Origin: Devosia lacusdianchii
Lineage (GTDB): Bacteria > Pseudomonadota > Alphaproteobacteria > Rhizobiales > Devosiaceae
Reading direction: 5' to 3'
Length of the DNA stretch: 64,000 bases
NCBI RefSeq assembly: GCF_022429625.1
Contig: NZ_CP092483.1
Location: 3,955,501 to 4,019,500 of the forward strand
This document shows, one piece after another, positions 8,851 to 21,005 of the stretch. Each line of letters begins with the position of its first letter. The first letter of the stretch is position 1. The notes beneath the pieces were generated by a model. The model worked only from the letters and a program-made list of their open reading frames with translations. It searched no databases and was not told where the DNA came from. The position numbers and the translations under genes were made by a program.

Positions 8851-9185
8851 CACACGCCGTCCCCCGAGCCGGCACAAAGACCAATCGCAGCGACCGTGAA
8901 CCATGCCCCATGGTCACGCACCCTGGCCTGAAAGGCATCGTCCAGCCCATAGGCGACGATGACATTGGGCAGCCGACTGGTATCGACGATGCGGCCGCCA
9001 GCGGCCACGACGGCACCCATGATCTCGGCCTCGTTCATCCAGGGGGCGAAAACCACCCCCATTTCGCCGACGGCCGGCGGTGCGTAAACCGCCGCAGATG
9101 CAATGACGCTGGTGAATACCGCCACGAGCGCCGCGGGCAGCAACTGCCGGCCACTGCTCTGTGGACCCTGACCACTGGAACCCAT
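8850..9185 (-). CDS. small membrane-anchored protein coupled to MCP1
   Basis: A 111-residue protein of unknown family. Residues about 14-36 form one hydrophobic segment (signal anchor or signal peptide). A soluble part follows ([25 protein letters not shown], then [26 protein letters not shown]). Its stop overlaps the MCP1 start by four bases, which argues that it is a real gene and that the two products are needed together. A periplasmic or membrane partner of the six-TM receptor is an inference. No enzyme motif is seen. Confidence 0.6.
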   Translation of the reverse strand: MGSSGQGPQSSGRQLLPAALVAVFTSVIASAAVYAPPAVGEMGVVFAPWMNEAEIMGAVVAAGGRIVDTSRLPNVIVAYGLDDAFQARVRDHGAWFTVAAIGLCAGSGDGV

Positions 9186-9326
9186 CTGGCGCCCCCACCA
9201 TGGGAAACGATTACACGTTCAGTCGTCGTATCCTCTGCCCAATTGATTAACAGCCGATATCGCGAACGGTTCGAAGACTACCTATGGTCGGTAGGGCCGC
9301 CGGATCGCGGCGGCACCAGCGGCGGT

Positions 9327-11102
9327 TTAGAACTCGTTCCAGTCCGGCGACAGGGCCGCATTACCGGCCACGCGCAATGCCGGCGCAGGGCGACGACCAC
9401 CGCGCGCGATCGGCGGCGCCCCCTCGTTGCCGATCTTGAAGACATCGACAATGCCGTCGAGTTCGCTGGCCTGGGCCTCCGTCTGCTCGATCGCGGCATT
9501 GGTTTGCTCCACCAGTGCCGCATTGTGCTGGGTCATCTCGTCCATCTGCTTGACGGCGACGGCCACCTCGCTCAACGAGAATGACTGCTCCTTGTTGGCG
9601 TGAGCGATGGAATCGATCAGCCCAGAACTTTCCTGGGCGCCGCTCAGGATGGTCAGGAGTTTCTCGGCGGCCTGGCCCACCAGCCGCGAGCCATTCTTGA
9701 CCTCGCTGGCGCTGGCTTCGATCAGCACCTTAACCTCGCTGGAGGCCTGCGCCGCCGATTGCGCCAGCCGCCGCACTTCGACGGCAACGACGGCAAACCC
9801 CTTGCCGGCATCGCCGGCCCGTGCCGCTTCCACCGAAGCGTTCAGGGCCAAGAGATTGGTCTGGAAAGCAATATCGTCGATCAGGCCGATAATGTTTGAA
9901 ATCTTGCCCGAGGATGTCTCGATCGCCGCCATCGCCGCATTGGCCTCGTTCATCACCGCACCACCCTCGGTGGCACTGGCGGAGACGGCCTGGGCCTTCT
10001 GGCTCGCGGTGGCGGCGCGATCCGCATTCTGTTGCACCGCTCCGGTCAATTGTTCGATGGCCGCCGACGTCTCTTCGATCGTCGCCGCCTGTCTGGTGGT
10101 GCGTTCGCTGAGGTCGTTGGCACCGGAGAGGATTTCACTGGTTGCCGTCTTGAGCGAACGCGAGGTCTTCTGCAGTCCGGTGACGATATCGAACAGCCGG
10201 GTCAGCGACTGGTTGAAGGCCAGGCGCAACTGTTCGTATTGCCCGGTGAACTCTATATCGATCCGACCACTCAGGTCGCCCTCGGCCATCTTGGCGAGGC
10301 TGCTGGTGAGGTGGGCAATGATGCCTTCGGCGCGCTTGCGTTCGGTGATGTCGGTGGCGAATTTGATCACCTTGACCGGCCTGCCCTGCGCGTCGAGGAT
10401 CGGATTGTAGGACGCCTGGATCCATATCTCCTTGCCACCCTTGCCGAAGCGCTGGAACTCGGCGGCAACATATTCGCCGGCCCGCAACCGTTCCCAGAAC
10501 TGGGCGTATTCTGCGCTCGCCGCATACCCGGGCTCGCAGAACATGCGGTGGTGCTTGCCCACGATTTCGTCGAGCCGATAACCCAGCGTGGCGAGGAAAT
10601 TGTCATTGGCATCGCGCACCGTGCCATCGAGATTGAACTCGATCACCGCCTGCACCCGTGAGATTGCCGCAATCTGCGCCTCGTGGTCGGCCGCCTGGTT
10701 CTTCTGCGCCGTGATGTCGGTGGCGAACTTGATCACCTTGACCGGCTTGCCGGCTTTGTTGAAGACCGGGTTGTAGGTGGCCTGGATCCAGATTTCGCGG
10801 CCGCCCTTGGCGATGCGCCGATAGGCAGCGGCCTGGTACTTTCCGGCCGCGAGATCGGCCCAGAACTGGCGGTACTCGGCCGATTGCGCATCGATGGGAT
10901 CGACGAACATACGGTGATGCTTGCCGGCAATTTCATCGAGCGTGTAGCCAAGCGCGCCAAGAAAATTCTCGTTTGCCGTCAGGATGGTGCCGTCAAGCTT
11001 GAACTCGATCACCGCCTGGCTGCGCATGATGGCTTCGACCTTTGCGCGGTCATCCGCAGATTTGCCGCCATATCCAAACATGGTCTTTATGCTCATAGCC
11101 AT
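9327..11102 (-). CDS. soluble double-PAS chemoreceptor (MCP2)
   Basis: A 591-residue receptor without transmembrane segments. It has two tandem PAS domains (about residues 20-135 and 145-260). They are clear duplicates, each with [29 protein letters not shown] and [11 protein letters not shown] blocks. A HAMP-like linker and a full signalling rod ending DWNEF follow. Cytoplasmic PAS receptors usually monitor redox state or a bound cofactor; which one is not readable here. The ATG at 11102 follows GGAGG by four bases; an in-frame ATG six bases later is also possible. Confidence 0.88.
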   Translation of the reverse strand: MAMSIKTMFGYGGKSADDRAKVEAIMRSQAVIEFKLDGTILTANENFLGALGYTLDEIAGKHHRMFVDPIDAQSAEYRQFWADLAAGKYQAAAYRRIAKGGREIWIQATYNPVFNKAGKPVKVIKFATDITAQKNQAADHEAQIAAISRVQAVIEFNLDGTVRDANDNFLATLGYRLDEIVGKHHRMFCEPGYAASAEYAQFWERLRAGEYVAAEFQRFGKGGKEIWIQASYNPILDAQGRPVKVIKFATDITERKRAEGIIAHLTSSLAKMAEGDLSGRIDIEFTGQYEQLRLAFNQSLTRLFDIVTGLQKTSRSLKTATSEILSGANDLSERTTRQAATIEETSAAIEQLTGAVQQNADRAATASQKAQAVSASATEGGAVMNEANAAMAAIETSSGKISNIIGLIDDIAFQTNLLALNASVEAARAGDAGKGFAVVAVEVRRLAQSAAQASSEVKVLIEASASEVKNGSRLVGQAAEKLLTILSGAQESSGLIDSIAHANKEQSFSLSEVAVAVKQMDEMTQHNAALVEQTNAAIEQTEAQASELDGIVDVFKIGNEGAPPIARGGRRPAPALRVAGNAALSPDWNEF

Positions 11103-11449
11103 AGGGCCTCCTGCCCCGCCCTCGTCGCTTCGCGACGCTCGGGCATAATGAACGTGAATGGATAAATGCTGGTTTGGTCGACGCTTACGGGTTTTGCGTA
11201 GTCATCCACGCCACCCAGACAGGCACGCACGCCAAGCGGCAGCAGGCCCGCCCGGGCCGGCTGCCGAGAAAAACGCTGGATCGCCTGAATAGTGCCCATT
11301 GCCGATCGTTAGCGCCTCACGGCCAGCGGAATGCTGGCCGGAATCGAGATTGATCTGCGTCCAACGAGAACGCTAAGCCCGGCAGGGTTAATCGCGGGTA
11401 AAGCGCGGATGGCCGGAAGGGCGGGCCGCCCTGTCCGGATTTTGCTGCG
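11103..11449. other. intergenic region between MCP2 and MCP3
   Basis: About 350 bases without a convincing gene. It carries the upstream region of MCP2 and the downstream region of MCP3. A 68-codon minus-strand frame (11093-11299) overlaps the MCP2 start but shows no recognisable domain or good start context. No clear terminator or repeat was seen. Confidence 0.5.
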
Positions 11450-13879
11450 TCAGCGGCGGCCGAAGGCCGATTTCAAGCCGTCGAGCATGCCGCGGGCACC
11501 TGAGGGGTTCTCCCGCATCGACTGCGCCCGGCCAACGGTAAAGACGCCGATCACTCGGTCCAGCTCATTGGCCTGCGCCTCGGTTTGCTCGATCGCAGCA
11601 TTGGTCTCTTCGACAAGCGCGGCATTGTGCTGGGTCATCTCGTCGAGCTGGCGCACGGCGACATTGACTTCGTCGATCGAGGAAGCCTGTTCCCGGCTGG
11701 CGCGGGCGATGGTCTGGAGCAGGGCCGCGTTGGCCTTGATCGCCTCCTGCACGATGACCAGCCGGTCTGCCGCCTCCGCCACGAGGCGCGAGCCACCCTT
11801 GACCTCGTTGGCCGACTGCTCGATCAGCGTCTTGATATCGGATGATGCACTGGCGGCCGATTGCGCCAGGCGGCGCACTTCCACCGCCACCACCGCAAAC
11901 CCCTTGCCGGCGTCGCCAGCCCGCGCCGCTTCCACCGAAGCGTTGAGGGCCAACAGATTGGTCTGGAAGGCGATGTCGTCGATCAGCCCGATAATGTTGG
12001 AGATCTTGGTCGACGATTGCGTGATCCGCTCCATGGCCTCATTGGCCTGCAGCATTACCGCGCCGCTGGCTTCCGCATCGCCGGTGACGCTGCGTGCCTT
12101 CTGGCTGGCATCCTCTGCCTGGCTGGCATTGTCGACGACGGTGCGGCTCAATTGCTCGATCGCAGCCGAGGTCTCCTCGATCGTGGCTGCCTGACGGGTC
12201 GTGCGCTCGCTGAGATCATTGGCCCCGGCCAGGATGTCGCCTGTCGCCGTCTTGAGCGCCCCCGACGTGCCACGCAACTGGGTGACGATCCCGCTGAGCT
12301 GCTCGGCCATGGCATTGGTGTCGGCCTTGAGCTGGGCGAAGGCGCCCTTGTACTCGCCGGTCATGCGAACGCTGAGATCGGCCTTGGCCAAGGCGCCTAG
12401 CACAGTGCCGGTCTCGGTGAGACCGCGATCGACACTGGCCACCAGGCCATTGACGTTTTGCGCCAGATTGACGAGTTCGGGATCGTTCAGGCTGGTATCG
12501 ACGCGGCGCGAAAAATCGCCGTCGATCGCGGCGGCGACCACCTGGCCGATATCCTGCTGCAGGCCGCGGATGATATTCACCTGGCTCGCCCGCTCTTCGC
12601 TCATGTCGAGCTCGACCGCGCGGAGTTCGCGCATCTTGATGCCGTTGCTGCGGAACACCTCGACGGCATCGGCCATCAGGCCAAGTTCGTCGGCCCGATC
12701 GAGACCAGGTACGGCAACCTCGAGCCGATCGGCGGCGATCTCGGCCATGGCGTCGGTCAAACGCGACACCGGCCGCGTAATGGTGCGGGCGATCAGGACA
12801 CTGACAATGGCCGCCAGGGCCAGCAGCACCAACCCGATGATCAGCATCGTATTGCGCAGGCCCACGGATGGCGCGGTGATTTCGGCCTCGCTCTCGAGCG
12901 CGACCACGGCCCAGTCGACGCCCGCAAAGTGCAACGGCCGCGCCGACGCGACAAAGGGCGTGCCGTCGTGATCGACGCGACCCAGGGCTTCGGTCCCACC
13001 CAGGGCGGTGGTCGTCACGTCGCTGATAACGCTCCGTTCCAGCACTTCGTTTTCCGCACTGCCCGTCAGGTCGTTGCGGGCCAGTCCATCCTGGCCAACA
13101 AGGAAGATCTGGCCTGACGCGCCCAGGCCCTGCGTATTTTCGAGCACCTGACCGATGCGGCCCGTTGGCATCTGGAAGGCGATGACCCCGATCAGGAAGC
13201 CCTGGTCGATGACCGGCGTCGCGATGAAGCTGGCCGGCGCACCGGCGCTGGGTGCATAAGGCGCGAAGTCCGACAGGAATACCTGGCCGGCCTCGCCCGC
13301 CAGCGCCGCCCGCACCACCTTGCCCAGATCCGAATCCGCCCACGGCCCGCCGCCTTCGGCAAAGCTGGTGGCGAAATCGGCTTCCTTGGCGACGGTATAG
13401 ACGTTCATTGCCTCCGCATCGAACAGGAAGATGTCGTAATAGCCGCGCGACTGCAGCATGTCGCGGAAGTCGGCATTGAGCCCGCGGTGATGCAGGTCAT
13501 AGACCGGCACCTTGTCGCTGGAATCGAGCAGCGCACGCTCGCCGACCGGGTTGGGATTCTGCGTGATATAGGCGTCCTGGAGAATTTCCGTTGGATCGCC
13601 CTGCCCCCTCAGCGACCGCATGTCGCCCGAGAACATGTCGATCGCCGCCGAAATTTCCGAGCGTCCCGCGAAGAGCGTCAGGTCGTCGGCCACCGATTGC
13701 AGATAGCTGTCGAGCGTCGCCTGGGCGTTCGCCGATGCCGCTGTCAGACGTTGCTGCGCCTGTTGGCTGACAATGGCATCGCCAACGAAATACGCCGCCA
13801 GCGCCAGGCTGGCACCAGTGGCAAGTGCGATGGCCACGACCATGGCCGGCAGTTTGAACGCAAGTTTGATCTGGGACAT
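11450..13879 (-). CDS. transmembrane Cache-type chemoreceptor without pentapeptide (MCP3)
   Basis: An 809-residue receptor: TM1 about 10-32, a large periplasmic domain of double-Cache character (about 33-310, with [18 protein letters not shown] and [17 protein letters not shown]), TM2 about 313-335, HAMP, a second HAMP-like segment and the signalling rod. The periplasmic half resembles MCP8 most closely. Unlike its array neighbours it ends in SAFGRR and has no DWxEF tail, so it should rely on neighbouring receptors for CheR/CheB docking. The ATG at 13879 gives the membrane-anchor start ([11 protein letters not shown]); the longer frame upstream lacks support. Confidence 0.87.
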   Translation of the reverse strand: MSQIKLAFKLPAMVVAIALATGASLALAAYFVGDAIVSQQAQQRLTAASANAQATLDSYLQSVADDLTLFAGRSEISAAIDMFSGDMRSLRGQGDPTEILQDAYITQNPNPVGERALLDSSDKVPVYDLHHRGLNADFRDMLQSRGYYDIFLFDAEAMNVYTVAKEADFATSFAEGGGPWADSDLGKVVRAALAGEAGQVFLSDFAPYAPSAGAPASFIATPVIDQGFLIGVIAFQMPTGRIGQVLENTQGLGASGQIFLVGQDGLARNDLTGSAENEVLERSVISDVTTTALGGTEALGRVDHDGTPFVASARPLHFAGVDWAVVALESEAEITAPSVGLRNTMLIIGLVLLALAAIVSVLIARTITRPVSRLTDAMAEIAADRLEVAVPGLDRADELGLMADAVEVFRSNGIKMRELRAVELDMSEERASQVNIIRGLQQDIGQVVAAAIDGDFSRRVDTSLNDPELVNLAQNVNGLVASVDRGLTETGTVLGALAKADLSVRMTGEYKGAFAQLKADTNAMAEQLSGIVTQLRGTSGALKTATGDILAGANDLSERTTRQAATIEETSAAIEQLSRTVVDNASQAEDASQKARSVTGDAEASGAVMLQANEAMERITQSSTKISNIIGLIDDIAFQTNLLALNASVEAARAGDAGKGFAVVAVEVRRLAQSAASASSDIKTLIEQSANEVKGGSRLVAEAADRLVIVQEAIKANAALLQTIARASREQASSIDEVNVAVRQLDEMTQHNAALVEETNAAIEQTEAQANELDRVIGVFTVGRAQSMRENPSGARGMLDGLKSAFGRR

Positions 13880-14020
13880 CGAAAGAGCTTCCGGAGTTGT
13901 AGCTATGCTGCCTTTTGCCAAGGCATGCCCGCAGCTCCTCTCCGCGGCCATGACGCGGAAAAACTCTACGAATGCAATGGTTAAGGAAGCCCTCCAGCCA
14001 CTGTCACCCGGCCGTCATGG

Positions 14021-14050
14021 AGCGGGCCGGACGCAACATCCGGCCCGCTT
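14021..14050. terminator. GC-rich hairpin between MCP3 and MCP4
   Basis: An 11-bp stem (AGCGGGCCGGA / TCCGGCCCGCT) closes a seven-base loop just after the MCP4 stop on the minus strand. No T-run follows in that direction, while a weak one (CTTGTTTG) follows on the plus strand. It is probably a transcription barrier or 3'-end stabiliser. Confidence 0.5.
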
Positions 14051-14062
14051 GTTTGCGTGCTT

Positions 14063-16090
14063 CTAGAACTCGTTCCAGTCGGTAGAAATCGCCGCATTGC
14101 CCTGGCTGAGATAGGCCTTTGCCGCCTTGCGAACGGCAGGCGTCGCCGGCCGCACTGGCGCGGCCGCCCGCGTCACTGGCGCGACAGCCGCCGCGCCACC
14201 GGTGGTAAAGACCGCCACGATCTGGTCGAGCTCGTTGGCCTGCCCTTCGGTCTGTTCAATCGCCGCATTGGTCTCTTCCACCAAAGCCGCATTGTGCTGC
14301 GTCATCTCGTCCATCTGGCGGACGGCGATATTGACCTCTTCGATGGCCGAGGCCTGCTCGCGGCTTTCGCGGGCAATGCTTTCCATCAGCTGGTTGTTGG
14401 CGCGCGCCGCTGCCAGCATGGCCGAAAGCCTTGCCGCCGCGTCCGATACCAGCCGCGAGCCCAGGCTCACCTCGCCGGCCGACTGCTCGATCAACACCTT
14501 GACATCAGCCGAAGCGCTGGCTGCCGACTGGGCCAGGCGCCGCACTTCCACGGCCACCACCGCAAAGCCCTTGCCGGCATCGCCGGCGCGGGCCGCTTCG
14601 ACCGAGGCGTTGAGGGCCAGGAGATTGGTCTGGAAAGCGATATCGTCGATCAGCCCGATAATGTTGGAAATCTTGCCCGAGCTGGCTTCGATCGCCGCCA
14701 TGGCGGCATTGGCCTTTTCCATCACCTGGCCGCCTTCCTCAGCCGTGCGCGTCACTTCGCCGGCATTGACGCTGGCATCGCGAGCGCGCTCGGCATTCTG
14801 GATGACCGTGCCCGCCAGCTGGTCCATGGCGGCAGAGGTTTCTTCGATCGTCGCCGCCTGCTTGGTGGTGCGCTCGGAAAGATCGTTGGCACCCGACAGG
14901 ATTTCGCCGGTCGCGGTCTTGAGCGTCCGCGAGGTGTTCTTGAGGCGGCTGACCACGTCGGTCAGTGTATCGGCCACCGCATTGGTATCCGCCTTGAGGC
15001 GGGCGAAGGCACCCTGGTACTCGCCCTCCATCCGCTCGGTCAGGTCGGTATTGGCCAGGGCCGTCAGCACGCGGCCGGTTTCGCCCAGGCCGCGTTCGAC
15101 CGTACCCACGAGGCTATTGACGCTTGCCGCCAGGCCATTGAGTTCCGGATCGGGGAATTCGGCATTGACCCGGCCGCTGAAGTCGCCGGCGATGGCGCCA
15201 TCCACCACCTGCCCGAACGCACCCTGCAACTCGCGCATCATGGTCCGGCGCTGCTGCTCCTCGGCGATAATGCGGGCGGCCTCGGCCTCGGTCATCTGGC
15301 TGACCTTGAGCCCGTTCTCGCGGAACACCGCTACGGCGCGCACCATATTGCCGATCTCGTCGCTGCGATCCTGCCCTTCGAGCGCCACCTCGAAGTCATT
15401 GTCGGCGAGGCGCACCATGTCGCCGGTCAAAGCCGCGATCGGGCGGCTGATGGAGCGAGCGATGAGAACGCCCAGCACCAGCATCACTGCCATCGCGCCC
15501 AGCGTGATAGCGGCGCTGGCCATGGCGGCCTGCCAGAAGATGGCGTCGACCGTCGTCAGCAGCACACCCGAGCCGATCACCCAGCCCCAGGGCTCGAAAG
15601 CCTGCGCATAGGTCACCTTGTCCTTGAACGTTCCATCCTTGTCCTTGAAGGCGTAGGACACGAAGTAGGACCCCTGCGTCTTGGCCGCAGTGATCATCTC
15701 GTCGAGATAGAGCTTGCCGTTGCCGTCGACCACGGCCTTGCGGTCCGTGCCCTCTTTTTCGGGCTGATAGGCATGCATCACGTTGACGTAGTCGTAGCTG
15801 TCGATGAACAGGTACTCCCCGTCCTGGTAGCGCATGAACCGCAGTGCCTCGAGCGCCGCCGCCTGGGCGGCCTCGGTCGTCATCGTGCCGGCCTCTGCCA
15901 GATCATAGTAATGCTGCACCACACCGGCGCCGGCCTGCACCACGCTCTGGATTTCGGTGCGCTTGAACGCGTCCAGGTCCTGCCGCAGCGCATAGAGCTG
16001 GTAGGAGACGATGGCAAAGAACCCCAGCGCGAAGACGAAGAGCAGGCTGTAGAGGCGTCTGGCGATACTGCCGGTGAACAAACGAGACAA
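14063..16090 (-). CDS. transmembrane single-Cache chemoreceptor (MCP4)
   Basis: A 675-residue receptor. TM1 is near 12-32. The periplasmic domain (33-195) has the single-Cache/SMP_2 signatures [26 protein letters not shown] and [16 protein letters not shown]2, HAMP, a second HAMP-like segment and the signalling rod ending DWNEF follow. Single-Cache domains of this type usually bind small carboxylates, but the ligand is not determinable here. The start was set at TTG 16090 because GGAG lies six bases upstream. The frame also opens at a TTG at 16159 that lacks such a site. Confidence 0.87.
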   Translation of the reverse strand: MSRLFTGSIARRLYSLLFVFALGFFAIVSYQLYALRQDLDAFKRTEIQSVVQAGAGVVQHYYDLAEAGTMTTEAAQAAALEALRFMRYQDGEYLFIDSYDYVNVMHAYQPEKEGTDRKAVVDGNGKLYLDEMITAAKTQGSYFVSYAFKDKDGTFKDKVTYAQAFEPWGWVIGSGVLLTTVDAIFWQAAMASAAITLGAMAVMLVLGVLIARSISRPIAALTGDMVRLADNDFEVALEGQDRSDEIGNMVRAVAVFRENGLKVSQMTEAEAARIIAEEQQRRTMMRELQGAFGQVVDGAIAGDFSGRVNAEFPDPELNGLAASVNSLVGTVERGLGETGRVLTALANTDLTERMEGEYQGAFARLKADTNAVADTLTDVVSRLKNTSRTLKTATGEILSGANDLSERTTKQAATIEETSAAMDQLAGTVIQNAERARDASVNAGEVTRTAEEGGQVMEKANAAMAAIEASSGKISNIIGLIDDIAFQTNLLALNASVEAARAGDAGKGFAVVAVEVRRLAQSAASASADVKVLIEQSAGEVSLGSRLVSDAAARLSAMLAAARANNQLMESIARESREQASAIEEVNIAVRQMDEMTQHNAALVEETNAAIEQTEGQANELDQIVAVFTTGGAAAVAPVTRAAAPVRPATPAVRKAAKAYLSQGNAAISTDWNEF

Positions 16091-16305
16091 GGTGGGCTCC
16101 AGGGGACGAACGATCAAAAGGGGTTGGCAGTCGCGGCAACGCCGAGACCAAAGCTGCAAGCGGTGATGGAGAAGCTCCTGGACGGCATCGAACCTCGTAG
16201 TGGCTCACGCCCGCTCGGCGGGATGAGTCAGAGATTTAAGTGCGTCCGAGGTAGATAATCGCAGTTCGGCATTAAGGCGCGGTAAACCACGCCGGCCTCC
16301 GAAGC

Positions 16306-16339
16306 CCAAAAACGCGAAGGGCGCCCAATCGGCGCCCTT
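16306..16339 (-). terminator. terminator downstream of MCP5
   Basis: On the minus strand a nine-base stem (AAGGGCGCC / GGCGCCCTT) is followed by CGCG and then five Ts, 24 bases after the MCP5 stop. It fits a factor-independent terminator with a short gap before the T-run. Confidence 0.65.
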
Positions 16340-16362
16340 GCTGCTTCAACTCGGAGATGCGC

Positions 16363-18777
16363 CTAGAACTCGGACCAGTCCTTGGCGATGGCGGCATTGC
16401 CCTCGCTGAGATAGGAGCGGGCGGCGGAGCGCACCTTGTCGACCACACCGCGCGCTTGTGTCGTCGCCCGCACCGGTCTCGCCGACCTGGCGGTGGCGCT
16501 GTCTATCGTGAACACATCCACCACGCGGTCGAGCTCGCTGGCCTGCGCCTCGGTCTGCTCGATCGCCGCGTTGGTTTCTTCCACCAGCGCGGCATTGTGC
16601 TGGGTCATCTCATCGAGCGCCCGCACGGCGACCGTCACCTCGTCGATAGCGGCGGCCTGCTCGCGGCTGGCTCGGGCGATCGACTGCATCAATTCGGCAT
16701 TCTCGTTGATGGCGGACAGCATGGCGGCCAGCTGCTCGGCGGCGTTGGAGACCAGCTTGCTGCCACCTTTGACCTCGCTCGCCGATTGCTCGATGAGCGC
16801 CTTGATGTCGGACGAGGCGCTGGCCGCCGATTGCGCCAGGCGCCGCACTTCCACCGCCACCACCGCAAAGCCCTTACCGGCATCGCCGGCGCGCGCCGCT
16901 TCCACCGACGCATTGAGCGCCAGCAAATTGGTCTGGAAGGCAATGTCGTCGATCATGCCGATAATGTTGGAAATCTTGGACGAACTCGACGTGATGCGTT
17001 CCATCGCCGCATTGGCGTCACCCATGGTGACACCGCTTTGCGCCGCCGTAGCCGAGACCTTCTGCGCCATACCGTTGGCGTCTTCCGCCATGCGGGCATT
17101 GTCCGCCACCGTGGACGCCAATTGCTCCATGGCCGCCGTGGTTTCCTCGATCGTCGCCGCCTGCCGCGTGGTCCGTTCGCTGAGATCGTTCATGCCCGAC
17201 AGGATTTCGCCGGTGGCCTGCTTCAGCGCGCCCGAGATCTGCTTGGCGCCGCCAACCACTTCGGTCAGCTTCTCGCTCACCGCATTGGTATCGCTCTTGA
17301 GGCGGGCAAAAGCGCCCTGGTAATCGCCCAGCATACGCTTGGTCAGGTCGGTATCGGCCAAGGCGCCCAGCACCACGCCGGTTTCGCCAATGCCGCGATC
17401 CACGGTTTCGACCAGGCTGTTGACGCTGCCCGCCAGCGAGTTGAGCTCCTGGTCGGGGAACTGGGCATGTACGCGCTTGGAGAAGTCGCCGGCGATCGCC
17501 GCATCCACCACTTCGCCGAAGGCCGCCTGCAATGCGACCATCATGTCGGTGCGCTCGACCCGGCGCCGCACCGAGGCGGCCCGCTCTTCCTCGGTCATCT
17601 GGCTCATCTTGGCGCCGTTGTCGCGGAAGATCTCGACGGCACGCGCCAGCTTGCCGATCTCATCGGCACGCGTGGTGCCGGGCACCTCGACATCATGATT
17701 GCCGCCGGCAACGGTCTCGACCGTCGCCGTCAGCGCACCCAGCGGCTTGCCGAGCATGCCGCGCAGCAGCATGAACAGGATGGCGCAAGCCACCAGCACG
17801 CAGAGCGCAGCCAGACCCGCAATGGTCAGCCGAACTTCGTTGACCGTCGCCGCCAGCGTGGCCTCGGGCACGCTCGAAATCACCACCCACTGGTCCGATG
17901 CCGTGCCCACCGTGATCGGCTGGGCGATATTGTTCATCGCTACGCCGCTGCCATCGGCACTACCGGCCTCGGCCGAGCCAGCCGTCAGCGCATTCGCCAC
18001 GAGATTGGCCAGTGGATCGGCCGCATCAAGCGGCTTGCCGAGCAGCGCCGCATCGGGATGCGCAACGACGATGCCGGATGCGGTGACCACCGCGACATTG
18101 CCGGTACCGAGCGGCTTGATAGCGGCTAGGCGCGCACCGAGGTCGGCCAGTGACAGATCGACGCCGGCAGTACCGAGATAGGTCCCGCCCGCCTTGATCG
18201 GGGCGCCGAACGACATGATCAGCGTATCAACGCCGCCGACACTGTAATTGTAGGGCTCGATAGCCGCCAGCCGATCGAGTGCCTTGGGCACCTGGTAATA
18301 GGCACCGGCTGTCTGGTCATCATAATCGAGGAGCGCTTCCACCGCGACCGAGCCACTGCCGCGGTTCCAGTACGGCACATAACGCCCCGAGGCGTCCGTG
18401 CCCGTCGTATTGACGAATTGCGCATCCTTGCCGTCGAGCGCATTGGGCTCCCAACCCGACCAGGTGCCGAGCAGTTCCGTGTTGCGCTCTAGCGCGCCCC
18501 GCAGCACCGCGTCATAAGTCGCTCGATCGCTCACGCCCGAGGCCTTGAGCGCTTCAAGCACACCCGCCAGGTCATAGGCTACGCTGGAGGCGGCAGTGAG
18601 GCTTGCCTCGACCTCGCGGGCCACCGACTGCGTCGCCGCGGTTTGCAGCGCCTGGGTTTGCGCTTCGATGGTCCGGCTGACCTGCAACACCAGCAGCACG
18701 ATGCCGATGGCAAAGGTAATCGCCAGCGCTACGCCACTGAGCAGCGCAACCTTGATAGACAGAGAACGCGTAAACAT
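16363..18777 (-). CDS. transmembrane double-Cache chemoreceptor (MCP5)
   Basis: An 804-residue receptor with TM1 about 10-32. Its large periplasmic double-Cache domain (33-300) contains [15 protein letters not shown], the membrane-distal YVPYWNR...YDYDD-like region and [12 protein letters not shown], the typical dCache_1 layout for amino-acid or amine sensing. TM2 is about 305-330, then HAMP, a second HAMP-like segment and the signalling rod. The pentapeptide is DWSEF, a variant of the DWNEF used by most neighbours. The gene starts 18 bases after the MCP6 stop, so the two form an operon. Confidence 0.88.
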   Translation of the reverse strand: MFTRSLSIKVALLSGVALAITFAIGIVLLVLQVSRTIEAQTQALQTAATQSVAREVEASLTAASSVAYDLAGVLEALKASGVSDRATYDAVLRGALERNTELLGTWSGWEPNALDGKDAQFVNTTGTDASGRYVPYWNRGSGSVAVEALLDYDDQTAGAYYQVPKALDRLAAIEPYNYSVGGVDTLIMSFGAPIKAGGTYLGTAGVDLSLADLGARLAAIKPLGTGNVAVVTASGIVVAHPDAALLGKPLDAADPLANLVANALTAGSAEAGSADGSGVAMNNIAQPITVGTASDQWVVISSVPEATLAATVNEVRLTIAGLAALCVLVACAILFMLLRGMLGKPLGALTATVETVAGGNHDVEVPGTTRADEIGKLARAVEIFRDNGAKMSQMTEEERAASVRRRVERTDMMVALQAAFGEVVDAAIAGDFSKRVHAQFPDQELNSLAGSVNSLVETVDRGIGETGVVLGALADTDLTKRMLGDYQGAFARLKSDTNAVSEKLTEVVGGAKQISGALKQATGEILSGMNDLSERTTRQAATIEETTAAMEQLASTVADNARMAEDANGMAQKVSATAAQSGVTMGDANAAMERITSSSSKISNIIGMIDDIAFQTNLLALNASVEAARAGDAGKGFAVVAVEVRRLAQSAASASSDIKALIEQSASEVKGGSKLVSNAAEQLAAMLSAINENAELMQSIARASREQAAAIDEVTVAVRALDEMTQHNAALVEETNAAIEQTEAQASELDRVVDVFTIDSATARSARPVRATTQARGVVDKVRSAARSYLSEGNAAIAKDWSEF

Positions 18778-18795
18778 CGTCGGAGCGCCTATGGG

Positions 18796-20856
18796 CTAGA
18801 ATTCGTTCCAGTCGGGAGCAACTGCCGCGTTGCCATGTGTGGTGAGATTGGCCGAAGCCGATGCCAGACGTTGCTGGAGGCCACGAGCGCCCCCGACATT
18901 GCGCTCGCGCACCGGTGCCTCGGCCTGACGGCCGCCGATCTGGAACACTTCCACAATGCGGTCCAGCTCGGTCGCCTGCGCCTCGGTCTGCTCGATCGCG
19001 GCATTGGTCTCTTCCACCAGGGCCGCATTGTGCTGGGTCATCTCGTCCATGGTCTGGACGGCGGTCTTGACCTCTTCGATGGCCGCGGCCTGCTCGCGGC
19101 TGTCATTGGCGATCGACCCCAGCAGCTCATTGTTGCCGCGCGCCGCATCGAGCATCGCCTTGAGCTTGCCGGCGGCCTCGCCGACCAGCTTGGAGCCCGA
19201 GTTCACTTCCCCGGCCGATTGCTCGATCAGGGCTTTCACCTCGGACGAGGCCTGCGCCGCCGACTGCGCCAGGCGCCGCACTTCCACCGCGACGACGGCA
19301 AACCCCTTGCCGGCATCACCGGCACGCGCGGCTTCCACCGAGGCGTTGAGGGCCAGAAGATTGGTCTGGAAGGCAATGTCGTCGATCATGCCGATAATGT
19401 TGGAGATCTTGGACGAGGAATTGGTGATCCGCTCCATGGCGGCCGTTGCCGCATCCATGACCTTGCCGCCTTCTTCGGCGGTGCGCGTCACCTGCGCCGC
19501 ATTGGTGCTGGCATCCTCGGCGCGCTTGGCATTCTGCATCACCGTATTGGCGAGCTGTTCCATGGCAGCTGACGTTTCCTCGATGGTCGCCGCCTGCTTG
19601 GTGGTGCGCTCGGAAAGGTCGTTGGCGCCCGAGAGGATTTCCCCGGTTGCCGTCTTCAGCGACCCCGACGTGTGGCGCAGCTGGCCAACCACTTCGGTCA
19701 GCTTGTCGGCCACCGCATTGACGTCGCTCTTGAGCGTCGCGAAGGCGCCCTCATAATCGCCCTCCATGCGCTCGGTCAGATCCGTATTGGCCATGGCGCC
19801 CAGCACATGACCGATTTCGGTGACGCCGCGATTGAAGGTCGAAACCAGATTGTTGACGCTGGCAGCCAGGCCATTGAGTTCCGGATCGGGGAACTCGACC
19901 GTAACCTGCTTGCTGAAGTCACCGGCCACCGCCGCGTCGACCACGACGCCAAACGCGCCCTGCAGCTCGGTCATCATCTTCTGGCGGTTTTCCTGGTCGG
20001 CGATGATGCGGGCCGCTTCCGCCTCAGTCATCTGGCTGACGCGCAGTCCGTTCTGGCGGAATATTTCCACCGCGCGCGCCATGGCGCCCACTTCATTGCC
20101 GAGGTCCGTATAAGGCACCTCGGCCTCGTAATTGCCCTCGGCAATCGCGTCCATCGAAACGGCCAGCTTCGGAATAGGCTTGGTGATCCCGCGCGACAGC
20201 AGCAGCCCGAGCAGCCCCAGCGCGATGGTGACCGCGCCCCCGACCATGGCGATGAGGCCCAGCACGCCATTGGCCGAGGCTTCAACCGCCGCCATGGGCG
20301 TACCCACGAAAATGGCACCCATGACTTCGCCACTCATCTTTTCCACCGGCTGCAGCGCGCCGAAATACGTGGTGCCGTTGAGCGGCAGGGTGCCGATATA
20401 TTGCTCGCCTGCCATCAACGGCGCGTAAGCCGGGCTCGACGCATCGAGCACCAGATCGGCCAACCGCGTACCGTCGGGACCGGCCAGGCTGGTGGTCTTG
20501 CCGACCAGGTTCTGCGTCGCGCTATCGAGCACGTAGATCGATGCGTCCTGCTTGGTGACGCGGGTAACCGAGTCGATCACTTCGGTGTCGTAGAACGGGG
20601 GGATGGCCCAGCTCTGGAAGGCATCCATCGTGCCCTCCGGCGTCCAGTTCAGTACCGAACCCGAAATGCGCCGCTCCAGGATGGTGGCGGCAACCCCCAG
20701 ATTGGCGCTCTGTTCGACGCGGCTCTCGGCGATCGATTGCGAATAAAGGCTCATATAGATCGTGGCGGACACCGCCGCGATCGAACCGATAATGGCCACC
20801 AGCACCAGAGCCGCAATGGCCGTGGTCATCTTGATGTTGCCAAAGAACTTGCGCAT
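18796..20856 (-). CDS. transmembrane Cache-type chemoreceptor (MCP6)
   Basis: A 686-residue receptor: TM1 12-33, a periplasmic domain of about 155 residues with single-Cache (Cache_3/Cache_2-like) features ([42 protein letters not shown]), TM2 about 195-220, HAMP, a second HAMP-like segment and the signalling rod ending PDWNEF. The periplasmic domain is a paralogue of the one in MCP7 (shared [41 protein letters not shown]). It is the first gene of the MCP6-MCP5 pair. Confidence 0.88.
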   Translation of the reverse strand: MRKFFGNIKMTTAIAALVLVAIIGSIAAVSATIYMSLYSQSIAESRVEQSANLGVAATILERRISGSVLNWTPEGTMDAFQSWAIPPFYDTEVIDSVTRVTKQDASIYVLDSATQNLVGKTTSLAGPDGTRLADLVLDASSPAYAPLMAGEQYIGTLPLNGTTYFGALQPVEKMSGEVMGAIFVGTPMAAVEASANGVLGLIAMVGGAVTIALGLLGLLLSRGITKPIPKLAVSMDAIAEGNYEAEVPYTDLGNEVGAMARAVEIFRQNGLRVSQMTEAEAARIIADQENRQKMMTELQGAFGVVVDAAVAGDFSKQVTVEFPDPELNGLAASVNNLVSTFNRGVTEIGHVLGAMANTDLTERMEGDYEGAFATLKSDVNAVADKLTEVVGQLRHTSGSLKTATGEILSGANDLSERTTKQAATIEETSAAMEQLANTVMQNAKRAEDASTNAAQVTRTAEEGGKVMDAATAAMERITNSSSKISNIIGMIDDIAFQTNLLALNASVEAARAGDAGKGFAVVAVEVRRLAQSAAQASSEVKALIEQSAGEVNSGSKLVGEAAGKLKAMLDAARGNNELLGSIANDSREQAAAIEEVKTAVQTMDEMTQHNAALVEETNAAIEQTEAQATELDRIVEVFQIGGRQAEAPVRERNVGGARGLQQRLASASANLTTHGNAAVAPDWNEF

Positions 20857-21005
20857 GGATGTATTTCCCCCCGAGGCATCCGACGCGCCAAATCCGACGC
20901 ACGTCTTGTGGACCTGTGATGAGGGAAATTACGGCACAGCCGTTAATCTATCGTTGTCCACGCGGCCGCCAACAGGATTGGCGGCCGAATTCGCGGGGCC
21001 TGTGA

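Noticed and set aside
11093..11299. A 68-codon minus-strand frame upstream of MCP2
   Set aside because: It has no ribosome-binding site or recognisable motif and overlaps the MCP2 start; kept only as a note in the gap entry.
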